From an uncultured Oscillospiraceae bacterium (lineage in GTDB: Bacteria > Bacillota > Clostridia > Oscillospirales > Oscillospiraceae): a stretch of DNA of 39,729 bases. A model generated the notes under the pieces. It saw nothing but the letters and a program-made list of their open reading frames with translations. It was not told the DNA's origin and made no database searches. The DNA is taken from positions 1 to 39,729 of the forward strand of contig CALXGG010000007.1 in NCBI GenBank assembly GCA_944387785.1. The letters run 5' to 3'. Position 1 is the stretch's first letter. Each line of letters begins with the position of its first letter. Below are positions 32,304 to 39,729 of the stretch, one piece after another. Made by a program: the position numbers and the translations under genes.

Positions 32304-34032
32304 CGATACTCGCTCCTTCCTGCTGGGACTGGTATACGTCGCGGTAGATCTCGCTGCACGCCATCAGCTCCTCATGGGTGCCGGCGGCGGAGATCTTCCC
32401 GTCGTCCATGACGACGATCAGGTCCGCGTCCATCACGGAGATGATCCGCTGGGCAATGATGATCTTGGTGGTGTGAGGCAGCTGGGTGCGGAAGGCGGCG
32501 CGGATCCTGGCGTCAGTGGCGGTGTCCACGGCGGAGGTGGAGTCGTCCAGGATCAGCACCTTGGGCTGCTTCAGGATCGCCCGGGCGATGCACAGCCGCT
32601 GCTTCTGGCCGCCGGAGACGTTGACGCCGCCCTGGCCCAGGTCCATGTCCAGCCCGCCGGGGAGGCGGCTGATGAACTCGTCGGCGCAGGCCGCCGCGCA
32701 GGCCGCGTCGATCTCCTCGTCGGTGGCGTGCTCGTTGCCCCAGAGGAGGTTCTCCCGGATGGTGCCGGAAAAGAGGGTGTTCTTCTGGAGCACCATGGCG
32801 CAGCTGTCCCTGAGGTGCTCCATGGTGTACTCCGCCACCGGCCGGCCCCCCACCCGGACCACGCCCTCTGTGGCCTCGTAGAGCCGGGGGATCAGCTGCA
32901 CCAGGGTGCTCTTGGCGGAGCCGGTGGCCCCGATGATGCCCACCGTCTGGCCGCTTTTGATGTGGAGGTCGATGTCCTCCAGGTTCCAGGCCGCGCTGGC
33001 GGTGTTGTACTTGAACCAGACGTGGTCGAAGTCGATGGAGCCGTCCTCCACCCGGGCGTCCGGGTCGGCGGCGCTGTCCCGGATGTCCGGCCGCTCCTCC
33101 AGCACCTCGATGATGCGCTTGCCGCAGGCCACGGACCGGGTAAGCATCATCATGATCATGGACACCATCATAAGGCTCATGAGCACCTGGGTGATGTAGG
33201 TGAAGAAGGTGGTGAGAAGGCCCACCTCCAGGGCGCCGGACTGGACCATGGGGGTGCCGTACCACATCACCGCGATAATGGTGCCGTAGGTAATGAGCAT
33301 CATCACCGGCATGTTGATGATGACCCGGCCGAAGGCCTGCTCGGAGATGCTCCGCAGGCCCATGTTCCGCTTTTCGAACTTCTCGTTTTCGAAATCCTGG
33401 CGGACAAAGGACTTCACCACCCGGATGGCGTTGAGGTTCTCCTGCACCACCAGGTTCAGCCCGTCGGTGCGCTCCTGGAGGGTCTTGAATTTGGGCGCAA
33501 CCCCCAGGATGACGAACAGGATCGCCGCCGCCAGCAGGGGCATGGCCACCAGGAACACCCGGCTGAGCTGGGTGGAGATGCCGATGGCCAGCACCAGGGC
33601 GCTCACCAGCATCACCGGTGCCCGCACCAGCATCCGCATGGCCATCATCAGGGTCATCTGCATGGTGTGGCAGTCGGTGGTCAGGCGGGTGATGAGGGAC
33701 GCGGTGGAAAATTTCTCAATATTATGGAAAGCGAACTCCTGGATGTGGTCGTACTGGGCCTGGCGCAGGTTGGCGCCGAAGCCCTGGCCGGCCCGGGCGG
33801 CCAGGAAGGCCGCCGCCACCCCCAGGAACATGGAAAACAGGGCCATGCCCACCATCAGCGCTCCGTAGCGGAAGATCCCGTCGGTATCCCCCGCGGGGAT
33901 GTGGGTGTCCACGATCTCCGCCATCACCAGCGGCAGCAGCAGCTCGAACACCGCCTCCGCGCCGGAGCAGAGGATGCCCAGGAACACCCACTTCCGGTAG
34001 CCCTGCGTATAGGGCCAAAGTTTTCTGATCAT
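32296..34032 (-). CDS. Heterodimeric ABC exporter subunit with degenerate ATPase site
   Basis: A 578-residue half-exporter, six-helix membrane domain plus ATPase domain. Walker A is GATGSAKST (about 367-375) and the signature is VSGGQKQRL. The residue after Walker B is Asp instead of Glu (LILDDSTSAVD, about 491) and the switch His is Gln (IIIAQRI). These two changes mark the non-catalytic half of asymmetric exporters, matching the canonical half encoded next. Its start codon overlaps the marR-type stop (ATGA). Confidence 0.95.
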   Translation of the reverse strand: MIRKLWPYTQGYRKWVFLGILCSGAEAVFELLLPLVMAEIVDTHIPAGDTDGIFRYGALMVGMALFSMFLGVAAAFLAARAGQGFGANLRQAQYDHIQEFAFHNIEKFSTASLITRLTTDCHTMQMTLMMAMRMLVRAPVMLVSALVLAIGISTQLSRVFLVAMPLLAAAILFVILGVAPKFKTLQERTDGLNLVVQENLNAIRVVKSFVRQDFENEKFEKRNMGLRSISEQAFGRVIINMPVMMLITYGTIIAVMWYGTPMVQSGALEVGLLTTFFTYITQVLMSLMMVSMIMMMLTRSVACGKRIIEVLEERPDIRDSAADPDARVEDGSIDFDHVWFKYNTASAAWNLEDIDLHIKSGQTVGIIGATGSAKSTLVQLIPRLYEATEGVVRVGGRPVAEYTMEHLRDSCAMVLQKNTLFSGTIRENLLWGNEHATDEEIDAACAAACADEFISRLPGGLDMDLGQGGVNVSGGQKQRLCIARAILKQPKVLILDDSTSAVDTATDARIRAAFRTQLPHTTKIIIAQRIISVMDADLIVVMDDGKISAAGTHEELMACSEIYRDVYQSQQEGASIDG

Positions 34033-34481
34033 GAATGTTGTACCTCTTCCTCCAGATTAGCGATCAGCCGCGCCAGCAGATCCCTCAGCTGCGCTTGCTC
34101 CTCCCCGGACAGCACCGCGCAGAAGGCCCGGTCCGTATCCTCCAGGGCCGTCCGGAACGTCTCGGTGACGGCCCGGCCGCCGTCAGTCAGACTGACGATC
34201 CTCCGCCGGCCGTCCTCCCGGGACTGGCGGCGGGCAACATAGCCTTTCTCCTCCAGGCGGTCCACGATCCCGTTGACGGTGGAGGCCTTCAAATGCAGCT
34301 CCCGCTCCAGGTCCCGCTGCATGACCTCCCGGTCTCCGCAGATCCGGGAGAGGTAGAGCAGCGCGTGGCACTGGACCGGCGTGATGTTGAACCCGCTCTG
34401 CCGCAGACGCATGTCCATATACAGCCTGCCCAGGTGTCCGCAATGGCCGATCATGCGGCCCAGCGGCGTCTGTTCCGCCAT
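34029..34481 (-). CDS. MarR family transcriptional regulator
   Basis: A 150-residue winged-helix regulator, first gene of the exporter operon. The DNA-binding part includes LTP-like NITPVQCHALLYL, the recognition helix ASTVNGIVDRLEEKGYV and the wing RRQSREDGRRRIVSLTDGG. MarR proteins usually repress their own operon and release DNA on binding a small ligand, often one exported by the neighbouring pump. The start is the ATG with AAAGGAG 7 nt upstream; an in-frame ATG 24 nt earlier has no site. It is linked to the next gene by an ATGA overlap. Confidence 0.95.
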   Translation of the reverse strand: MAEQTPLGRMIGHCGHLGRLYMDMRLRQSGFNITPVQCHALLYLSRICGDREVMQRDLERELHLKASTVNGIVDRLEEKGYVARRQSREDGRRRIVSLTDGGRAVTETFRTALEDTDRAFCAVLSGEEQAQLRDLLARLIANLEEEVQHS

Positions 34482-34512
34482 AAAACGTCTCCTTTCGTTC
34501 TCCATTGAAAAT

Positions 34513-34524
34513 TTAGCCTACTAA
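34513..34524 (-). promoter_or_regulatory. Possible MarR operator
   Basis: TTAG-CCTA-CTAA, a short palindrome directly downstream of the -10 element, at the transcription start of the marR-exporter operon. Short arms make this uncertain. Confidence 0.3.
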
Positions 34525-34552
34525 CTATATACCGTTCTCCTCCGTTCGTCAA
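34524..34552 (-). promoter_or_regulatory. Promoter of the marR-exporter operon
   Basis: On the minus strand, -35 TTGACG (34552-34547), 17-bp spacer, -10 TATAGT (34529-34524). Confidence 0.75.
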
Positions 34553-34613
34553 GAGGATTTTGAATGGATTTTGAATCAGGTGTGAACTTTCCGTGAATTG
34601 TCCGGCGGGGCTG

Positions 34614-34642
34614 TTGACTTCGGGTAAGGCCTGTACTATCAT
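34614..34642 (+). promoter_or_regulatory. Promoter with no gene downstream (candidate small RNA promoter)
   Basis: -35 TTGACT (34614-34619), 17-bp spacer, -10 TATCAT (34637-34642). An alternative -10, TACTAT, would have a 14-bp spacer. It points to a strong terminator about 90 nt ahead. Confidence 0.45.
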
Positions 34643-34648
34643 GATGCC

Positions 34649-34736
34649 ATAGACGATAAGTTTTCTTTTTCTCCCTCTCTCCATTTTCAAGCGGCAGGAG
34701 CCGGGACCCATGGGTCCCGGCTCCTGCCGCGTTTTT
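34649..34736 (+). ncRNA. Candidate small RNA of about 88 nt
   Basis: The segment between the promoter at 34614-34642 and the plus-strand terminator at 34691-34736 has no ORF: the only ATG frames close within a few codons. It has a pyrimidine-rich single-stranded-looking stretch (about 34661-34688) before the terminator stem, a layout common in trans-acting small RNAs. No family recognised. Alternatively the terminator simply blocks stray transcription into the convergent gene. Confidence 0.35.
34691..34736 (+). terminator. 40-bp palindrome with plus-strand T-tract
   Basis: The arms 34691-34710 and 34711-34730 are perfect complements; GTTTTT follows on the plus strand. On the minus strand only TTG follows, so it is a weaker terminator for the LysM-GH18 gene that ends at 34749. 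Confidence 0.8.
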
Positions 34737-34748
34737 ACCATATGGCGC

Positions 34749-36035
34749 TTACCAGCCCGGGTCCTCCACATGGAACCGGGCGTTGAGAGTGGCCCAGCCC
34801 TGGGGCCAGGGCCGCATCAGGTTCCAGAAGCCGCAGCCCCGCAGGCCGTACTCGGCCACCAGCTCCAGCTTGGCCGCCAGGCTCCGGGCGTCCTCGAACC
34901 AGACCTCACGACCGAGGCCCTCCCGGTCGGTGTAGCGGAACCAGGGGCTCTGGGCCTCCTCGTCGTACTGGATCTCCGCCCCATTCTCCAGGGCCAGGGC
35001 CACCGCCTCCTGGTTGGAGAGGGACCGGGCCCGGGTGACGCCGGCCTCATAGGGCAGCGGCCAGTCGTAGCCGTAGTTGGGGATCCCCAGCAGCAGCTTT
35101 TCCCGGGGGACGGCGGTGACGGCGTAATCCAGCACCTGGCGGACCTGGGGCAGGGGCGCCACGGCCATGGGCGGCCCTGCGGCGTAGCCCCACTCGTAGG
35201 TCATCAGCAGCAGGTAGTCCACCGCCTCCCCCAACTCCGGGTAGCCGTGGCCCTCGTAGAGCTGCCCCGGCTGGTCATCCCGGACCTTGGGAGCCACTGC
35301 CGCCATCAGGGGCCAGCCCATGGGGGCCAGCTTCTCCTTCAGCCCGGCCAGGAACCGGGCATAGGGCGCCCGCTGCTCCGCCGGGAGATTCTCAAAGTCC
35401 ACGTCCAGGCCCCGGTAACCCCTCTGCTCCATGATCGCCAGGATCTGGGCGGTGAGGGTGGCCTGCTTTTCCGGGTCAAAGAGGACCAGGGCGCTGCGCT
35501 CCGGGGAGAAAACGTCATTTTCCGTCAGGTTGGACAGGTGCATCAGGGGGGCGGCCCCCAGGCGCACCGTTTCGGCTACCAGCCGCTCGTCCTCCAGGGG
35601 ACGCAGATCGCCGTCCTTGTCCAGGCCATAGGTAAAGGGGGCCATGGCGGTCATATAGGGCAGGGTGGCGCTGAGGAGCCGTGCCAAGATAAAGGGGTAG
35701 GCGTAGCTGGTGGTAAGGATCGAGGGCCGCTGGTCATCCTGATAGCGGATGACCAGCACCTGGCCGGGCCAGATGTCGGGGTTGCCGTAGAGCCAGTAGT
35801 TGTTGCGGTAGAGGGACCGCAGGGAGACATCGTATTTCCGGGCGATGGACCAGAGGGTATCGCCGGGCATGACGATATGGAGCAGGCGGGCCTTCCGCAC
35901 CAGCAGGGCCTGGCCCGCCGCCAGGCGGCCGTCTCCCGCTACGCCGTTGAGGACCGCCAACAGGGCCGGGTCCACGCTGTACTGCCGGGCCACGGAGCTG
36001 AGGGTCTCCCCGGGCCGGACCACATGTATGACCAT
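34749..36035 (-). CDS. LysM-GH18 glycosidase, spore cortex-lytic enzyme type (SleL/YaaH-like)
   Basis: A 428-residue protein with two LysM domains (about 2-46 and 52-96; VVRPGETLSSVARQYSV and IVMPGDTLWSIARKYDV) followed by a GH18 domain (about 110-425). The GH18 catalytic motif is D211-V-D213-F-E215, with Glu215 as acid. No signal peptide is seen, as in SleL/YaaH proteins that are packed into spores and cut muramic-lactam cortex peptidoglycan during germination. GAGGTG precedes the ATG. No vegetative promoter was recognised, and control by a sporulation sigma factor would fit, but this is inference. A role in vegetative cell wall turnover cannot be excluded. Confidence 0.93.
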   Translation of the reverse strand: MVIHVVRPGETLSSVARQYSVDPALLAVLNGVAGDGRLAAGQALLVRKARLLHIVMPGDTLWSIARKYDVSLRSLYRNNYWLYGNPDIWPGQVLVIRYQDDQRPSILTTSYAYPFILARLLSATLPYMTAMAPFTYGLDKDGDLRPLEDERLVAETVRLGAAPLMHLSNLTENDVFSPERSALVLFDPEKQATLTAQILAIMEQRGYRGLDVDFENLPAEQRAPYARFLAGLKEKLAPMGWPLMAAVAPKVRDDQPGQLYEGHGYPELGEAVDYLLLMTYEWGYAAGPPMAVAPLPQVRQVLDYAVTAVPREKLLLGIPNYGYDWPLPYEAGVTRARSLSNQEAVALALENGAEIQYDEEAQSPWFRYTDREGLGREVWFEDARSLAAKLELVAEYGLRGCGFWNLMRPWPQGWATLNARFHVEDPGW

Positions 36036-36129
36036 AGATGCATCACCTCAAGGAAGTCTATGCGGGCCGGGGCGGCGGAATGCGGAAATTTGTGGGAAAT
36101 GCCGTTGCACGGGAGAGGGCAACAAAACG

Positions 36130-36160
36130 CCGTTACACACCAGGTGTGTAACGGTTTTTT
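36130..36160 (+). terminator. Hairpin with T6 in the leader of the tail-fibre-like gene
   Basis: A 12-bp perfect stem (CCGTTACACACC / GGTGTGTAACGG, single A centre) followed by TTTTTT on the plus strand; on the minus strand CGTTTTG follows. It lies between divergent genes, about 100 nt before the plus-strand gene, so it is either an insulator or an attenuator. Confidence 0.7.
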
Positions 36161-36167
36161 CGTGGAG

Positions 36168-36192
36168 GCGGCCCGGGCAGGGCCCGGGCCGC
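36168..36192 (+). repeat. GC-rich hairpin upstream of the tail-fibre-like gene
   Basis: An 11-bp perfect inverted repeat (GCGGCCCGGGC, loop AGG) with no T-tract, between the hairpin at 36130-36160 and the ATG at 36264. No function can be read. Confidence 0.5.
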
Positions 36193-36263
36193 GGCCATTT
36201 GTGGAAAAAGCCGGAGGAAGCGGAGGAAGCAATAGAAGGCGAATACAAAAAGGAGAAGTGAGT

Positions 36264-36770
36264 ATGGAGTATACGGAAAATTATCAGCTGCCCCGGTGGG
36301 TGGAAAGCGACCGGATCCTGATGGAGGATTTCAACCAGGCCATGGCCGCCATCGACACAGGCATCAAGGCCGCCCAGGACACCGCCGACGGCGGCGCCGC
36401 GGCGGCGGAAACCGCCCAGACCACCGCCGACCGGGCGGAGGTCAAGGCCGACGCCGCCAGGGGCGTGGCGGATGCTATTACCAGCAAAGCATATACGCCG
36501 GACAATAAGCCTTTTGTGATCGGCACCTATACCGGGAATGGCGACACGCAGACGATCGACCTGGGATTCCGCCCGACAGCGCTTATCGTGGGTTACGGCG
36601 GGATTATCATGACAAACTTTAACAGCCTGATAACCTGCGGGAGCGTAAAGCCCTATGAAGGGGCTTTGGATTTCACAGACAACGGTTTCACCGTGACGGC
36701 GGCCAGTGATGGCCGCACTATCCAGCTCAATGGTTCCGGATATGTATACGACTATATTGCTCTGCGGTGA
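36264..36770 (+). CDS. Phage tail-fibre-like small protein, orphan
   Basis: A 168-residue protein of three parts. The N-terminus (1-32, YQLPRWVESDRILMEDFNQA) resembles the start of clostridial phage tail or receptor-binding proteins. An Ala-rich coiled-coil stretch follows (33-72). The C-terminal beta-rich domain (about 84-168) has GTYTGNGDTQTIDLGFRPTA and GSGYVYDYIALR, the pattern of phage fibre tip domains with a repeated LGF-P and Y-IA ending. AGGAG lies 8 nt before the ATG. The second half is visibly less GC-rich than the first, suggesting a joined domain. No other phage gene is near. No signal peptide seen. The function call is by resemblance only. Confidence 0.6.
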   Translation: MEYTENYQLPRWVESDRILMEDFNQAMAAIDTGIKAAQDTADGGAAAAETAQTTADRAEVKADAARGVADAITSKAYTPDNKPFVIGTYTGNGDTQTIDLGFRPTALIVGYGGIIMTNFNSLITCGSVKPYEGALDFTDNGFTVTAASDGRTIQLNGSGYVYDYIALR

Positions 36771-36784
36771 CTCCATGGGCAGCA

Positions 36785-36827
36785 GCAAAAGAATCCCCCC
36801 GGGCAAAGCCCGGGGGGATTCTTTTGC
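36785..36827. terminator. Bidirectional terminator between the tail-fibre-like gene and the S-layer gene
   Basis: A perfect 20-bp stem (arm GCAAAAGAATCCCCCCGGGC, loop AAA) with an A-run on one side and a T-run on the other, fitting the two converging genes. Confidence 0.9.
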
Positions 36828-36858
36828 TTATCTACTCAGGCCGTGATGATCTCAGCCA

Positions 36859-39729
36859 TTAGGGCTGGGGAGCAGCAGCGGTGTTGTAGACGTAGTTGAG
36901 AACGGTGCCGTTCTCAGCGGTGACGCGGATCACGATATAGCCGCCGTTGAGAGCGGTAGTCTCAGTGACCTCAACGCTGTTGCGGACAGCCAGGTTCTTC
37001 ACGGCGTTGTCCAGAGTGTCGCCGGAGCCGATCTCCACCTTGGCGGCGGCGCTGTTGGCCTCAGCGCTCAGGGTGAACTTGGCAACGGAGCCCAGATACA
37101 CAGCGCTATCAGCCTTGGGATCGGTGCGGCCAGCGGGGATGGTCACGTCAGTGCCATCGACCTTGACGCTCTTCAGGGAAGCGTCATTGCTGGAAGTGAC
37201 CCAAACCAGCTTGACGGTGTAGTTGACAGTAGCAGTGCCTTCCTCGTTGGCAACGCTGACAGCACGGCTGGGGTTCTGATTGTTCACCATCTCGGTGACA
37301 ATGCCCTCGCCAACGTTGTTGCCAGGAGCGGTGATGGTGGCGAAGCGGTTAGCGGTGTAGGTCATGGTGGTGGAAGCAACATCCTTGTCCATGGTGGCGG
37401 TGAAGGTGTTGTTGCCATCATTGGTGACAGTGCCGTTAGCAGCAGCCACGTTCAGAGCGGTGCTGGTATCCAGCAGAGCGCCGACATACACAGCGGAAGC
37501 GGTGTTCACCACGCCCTTGGTGTAGACAACCCAGATACCGTCGTAAGCCAGGACGTTGGCGTCCAGAGCGGTGGCGGTGCCGTAGATAGCGGCAGCGTCA
37601 ACACGGTAGGAGGAGTTGACAGCGGCGTTGGTGCAGACCAGGGTGTCACCATTCAGGATGCGGGTGAGAGGCAGGTAACGAGCAAAGGTGTTGCTGGTGC
37701 CGATCTGGATCTCATTGGCATCGACTTTGGTCAGGGTGGCCAGGGTGCCGAAGCTGGTCAGATAATAGAACTGAGGAGCAACGTTGTAGGTAGCATAGAA
37801 CAGCTTGTTAACGTTGTTGGACAGCTCCCTGACCAAGTCACCGTTGCGAGAAACATCAACAACGGTCTGGGGCTGGCCGTTGACCAGAACCTCCATGGTC
37901 CAGAAGGTCACACCGTTGTTGGTCAGAGGACCGGTGTAGGCAGCGGTGGTGACATAGATCAGGTTGGCAGCAGCGCTGGCCTCCACACCGTTCTTGATGT
38001 AGACGTAATCAGCGATGGAGTCGCCGTTGACGTCAACGTAGAACAGGTTGGCGGTAGCGTAGGTAGCCATAGCCTGGGTACCGGTGATGGCGGTGTAGGT
38101 GTTGTTAGCGCCGCGCACCAGGTACTGGGTGTTGCTGCTGACATAAGTGACAACGTTGTTCTGGTTGAGGATCGCAGAAGCGTTGGCAGAGAAGTTAGCG
38201 CCAGCAACGTAGTTGACAACAGAAGCGATACCGGAAGTGGTGGTCACGCAGCCGGTCAGATCCACGGAACCATCCATGCGGGTGTCAACACGGTACAGGG
38301 CGTAGCCGTTGAAGTTGGTGTTCAGCAGAGCCTCGTCGGAGACCAGGGCCCGGTTGGGAGTGGTCTGGATTCTGCCGCCGTTCACATTGGAGGAAGCATA
38401 GGTGAGAACCGCATTGTCAGTATCCCAGCCATCGAAGGTGGAACCCTGGGCGGGATTGGTATCGCCGTCCATGGTGGCCACGGTAACGGTGGACTCAGCG
38501 CCGGTCATGTCGACCAGGACAGCCTCAGCGTAGCCGGGGTTGCCCACAACCCAGCGGATGCTCTTGAGGACAGCATAGTTGGTGCTGGTGATGTTGGCAG
38601 CGCCGATCAGGTTGCCGTACTGATCCATGAACCAGGTGTGGTTGATGGTCTCGGTACCGGCCTGATCGAAGTGGAAGCGGTTGTTGTCATCATAGGTGGT
38701 GCCGTTGATGACGTGCTTGGCGGTGTTGTTCCAGATGGTGGACTGAGCGCCGACCATGGACTGGGCAACGCCGATGATCTCCATGTACTTGTACTCGCCG
38801 ACGTTGATGACCTTGTTGTTGGCTTGGGTCTGGACAGCGTTGACCAGCAGCATGTCGCCAACAGCGTAGGTGAAGTCGGTGCTGCTGTTCTGGACGAACA
38901 CGGTGACGCTGGCGTCGTTGTCGTACACGTTCATGGTCAGGGCAGCCTGGGTGATGATGTGCTGAGCAGCATCATAACGGACAGGAGTCACAGCGGTGAC
39001 CTGAGCCAGCAGGGTGTCGATGTACACGATGCGGTCGCTGTAAACCAGAGTCTGACGGCCCTGAGCGCCGATGGTGGAAACGGTGTTGCTGGCAACCAGG
39101 GAGACAGTGCCCTTGTTGATCAGACCGTTGGTGTAAGTGACGTAGCTCTTCACGCCGGTGAAGCCGGCATCCTGAGCCACCTGGCACTGGGTCACGGGAG
39201 TGGTGTAGGAGACAATGGGATCGATGGCGATGGACACCAGCTTGGTGTCGCTGGTCTCAAGGACCTTGTTGTAAGGAGCCTTGTCCAGCTTCCACTCCTT
39301 GGAGGGGCGGCCCCAGTTGTCGTTGGCATCAACAGCGCCGATCAGCTTGAAGGTCTCATAGCCGATGGAGTCGTTCTTCACGCCCAGGGTGCTGTCGTTG
39401 TAGCCGAAGGCCAGGGTGTAGGTGACCTGAGGCACCTGGATGGCGCGGAACAGGATCTCGGCAACGACCTCACGGGAGGCAGCGGTGCCCAGGGTGCCCT
39501 CGCTGACATTGTTGGTGACGCCCAGCTTCTTGCCCACAGCAGCGGTCTGGACCTGCCAGTCGGAGCCGGTGAACTCGCCGTTCTTGTCATAACCAACAGC
39601 GCGCAGGATCATGGCCAGGGCCTGATAGCCGGTGACGGGATCGTTGGGGCCGAAGGTCTTGGCGTCATAGCCCTTGATGTACTCGGCGTTGGCGCAGAAG
39701 TTCACGTAGCCGGCGTACCAGGAAGTGCT
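36859..39729 (-). CDS. S-layer homology (SLH) domain protein, C-terminal part (5' end beyond window)
   Basis: About 956 residues are visible; the N-terminus lies past the right edge. The first visible residues form an SLH repeat (WYAGYVNFCANAEYIKGYD, then FGPNDPVTGYQALAMILRAVGYD), the module that ties surface proteins to secondary cell-wall polymers. The long middle is Asn/Thr/Val/Ala-rich and beta-strand-like, very poor in Cys. It has a calcium-loop-like segment DVNGDSIADYVYIKNG. The end resembles a cadherin-like beta-sandwich domain (SLKSVKVDGTDVTIPAG to the C-terminus). The base composition is lower in GC than the rest of the window, as seen in very highly expressed surface proteins. Probably a major surface-layer protein. 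Confidence 0.88.
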   Translation of the reverse strand, partial: STSWYAGYVNFCANAEYIKGYDAKTFGPNDPVTGYQALAMILRAVGYDKNGEFTGSDWQVQTAAVGKKLGVTNNVSEGTLGTAASREVVAEILFRAIQVPQVTYTLAFGYNDSTLGVKNDSIGYETFKLIGAVDANDNWGRPSKEWKLDKAPYNKVLETSDTKLVSIAIDPIVSYTTPVTQCQVAQDAGFTGVKSYVTYTNGLINKGTVSLVASNTVSTIGAQGRQTLVYSDRIVYIDTLLAQVTAVTPVRYDAAQHIITQAALTMNVYDNDASVTVFVQNSSTDFTYAVGDMLLVNAVQTQANNKVINVGEYKYMEIIGVAQSMVGAQSTIWNNTAKHVINGTTYDDNNRFHFDQAGTETINHTWFMDQYGNLIGAANITSTNYAVLKSIRWVVGNPGYAEAVLVDMTGAESTVTVATMDGDTNPAQGSTFDGWDTDNAVLTYASSNVNGGRIQTTPNRALVSDEALLNTNFNGYALYRVDTRMDGSVDLTGCVTTTSGIASVVNYVAGANFSANASAILNQNNVVTYVSSNTQYLVRGANNTYTAITGTQAMATYATANLFYVDVNGDSIADYVYIKNGVEASAAANLIYVTTAAYTGPLTNNGVTFWTMEVLVNGQPQTVVDVSRNGDLVRELSNNVNKLFYATYNVAPQFYYLTSFGTLATLTKVDANEIQIGTSNTFARYLPLTRILNGDTLVCTNAAVNSSYRVDAAAIYGTATALDANVLAYDGIWVVYTKGVVNTASAVYVGALLDTSTALNVAAANGTVTNDGNNTFTATMDKDVASTTMTYTANRFATITAPGNNVGEGIVTEMVNNQNPSRAVSVANEEGTATVNYTVKLVWVTSSNDASLKSVKVDGTDVTIPAGRTDPKADSAVYLGSVAKFTLSAEANSAAAKVEIGSGDTLDNAVKNLAVRNSVEVTETTALNGGYIVIRVTAENGTVLNYVYNTAAAPQP

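Noticed and set aside
30453..34242. Long plus-strand frames antisense to both ABC exporter genes
   Set aside because: Same artefact: no motifs, no ribosome binding site, while the minus-strand frames contain complete ABC signatures.
36036..36129. Sporulation sigma factor promoter upstream of the LysM-GH18 gene
   Set aside because: Short CAT-containing boxes are present but none has both elements at correct spacing.
36095..36160. Switch between two mutually exclusive stems before the tail-fibre-like gene (GCCGTTGCAC versus GCCGTTACAC pairing with the same 3' arm)
   Set aside because: Both alternatives would end in the same T-run, so the swap would not change the outcome; the near repeat is probably incidental.
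1..39729. CRISPR arrays, tRNA or rRNA genes, insertion sequences, replication origin
   Set aside because: No regularly spaced direct repeats, no cloverleaf with conserved T-loop, no transposase, and no DnaA-box cluster were seen on reading through both strands.

Overview
The window is a GC-rich (by eye about 65%) stretch of a bacterial chromosome with densely packed genes, strong AAAGGAG-type ribosome binding sites, sigma-A-like promoters (17-bp spacers) and hairpin/T-tract terminators. The gene set points to an anaerobic, probably spore-forming Firmicute: a LysM-GH18 cortex-lytic type enzyme, rubredoxin, an IscR/IscS/IscU system, accessory proteins for selenium-dependent molybdenum hydroxylases, a heterodimeric ABC exporter under a MarR regulator, and an S-layer protein. 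This fits the Oscillospiraceae (Flavonifractor/Lawsonibacter-like gut clostridia). That placement is inference from gene content, not a database result. No rRNA, tRNA, CRISPR array or insertion sequence was seen.

Layout. 1-2.9 kb: the 5' part of a uracil permease gene (minus), preceded by a promoter, a 22-codon leader ORF and a terminator that overlaps the leader's stop codon; divergent to it is an acidic amino acid/dicarboxylate symporter. 3.0-7.0 kb: an ABC ATPase and a giant FtsX-type permease with a long periplasm-like coiled-coil insert built partly from 21-bp DNA repeats. 7.1-13.1 kb: tex, a DUF1846 protein, a family 4 uracil-DNA glycosylase, a PF06541 membrane protein and a lysophospholipase-like hydrolase. 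13.3-14.7 kb: a small zinc-ribbon protein and an AraC regulator. 14.7-19.2 kb: a minus-strand operon xdhC - iclR-type regulator - FAD oxidoreductase - D-2-hydroxyacid dehydrogenase. 19.4-21.8 kb: a divergent three-gene ABC-2 exporter operon. 22.0-23.4 kb: an HtrA-type protease. 23.6-25.9 kb: iscR, iscS and iscU, with two matching palindromic operators. 26.1-28.8 kb: yqeC-yqeB-selD. 28.9-30.1 kb: a lone tyrosine recombinase. 30.15-34.5 kb: rubredoxin (51 aa) and a marR-ABC-ABC operon. 34.6-36.8 kb: a possible small RNA, a spore-cortex-lytic type enzyme and an orphan phage-tail-fibre-like gene. 36.9 kb to the end: the 3' part of an S-layer-homology protein with visibly different base composition.

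How the parts may work together. IscS mobilises sulfur (and possibly selenium), SelD makes selenophosphate, YqeB/YqeC are genetically linked to selenium insertion into molybdenum hydroxylases, and XdhC-family proteins mature the molybdenum cofactor. Most of a Mo/Se/S cofactor maturation toolkit therefore lies within 11 kb, but no hydroxylase gene is in view. The most interesting regulatory signals are the leader-ORF/terminator overlap before the uracil permease, the twin iscR/iscS operators, the shared -35 region between xdhC and the ABC-2 operon, and a promoter-to-terminator unit with no gene at 34.6 kb.
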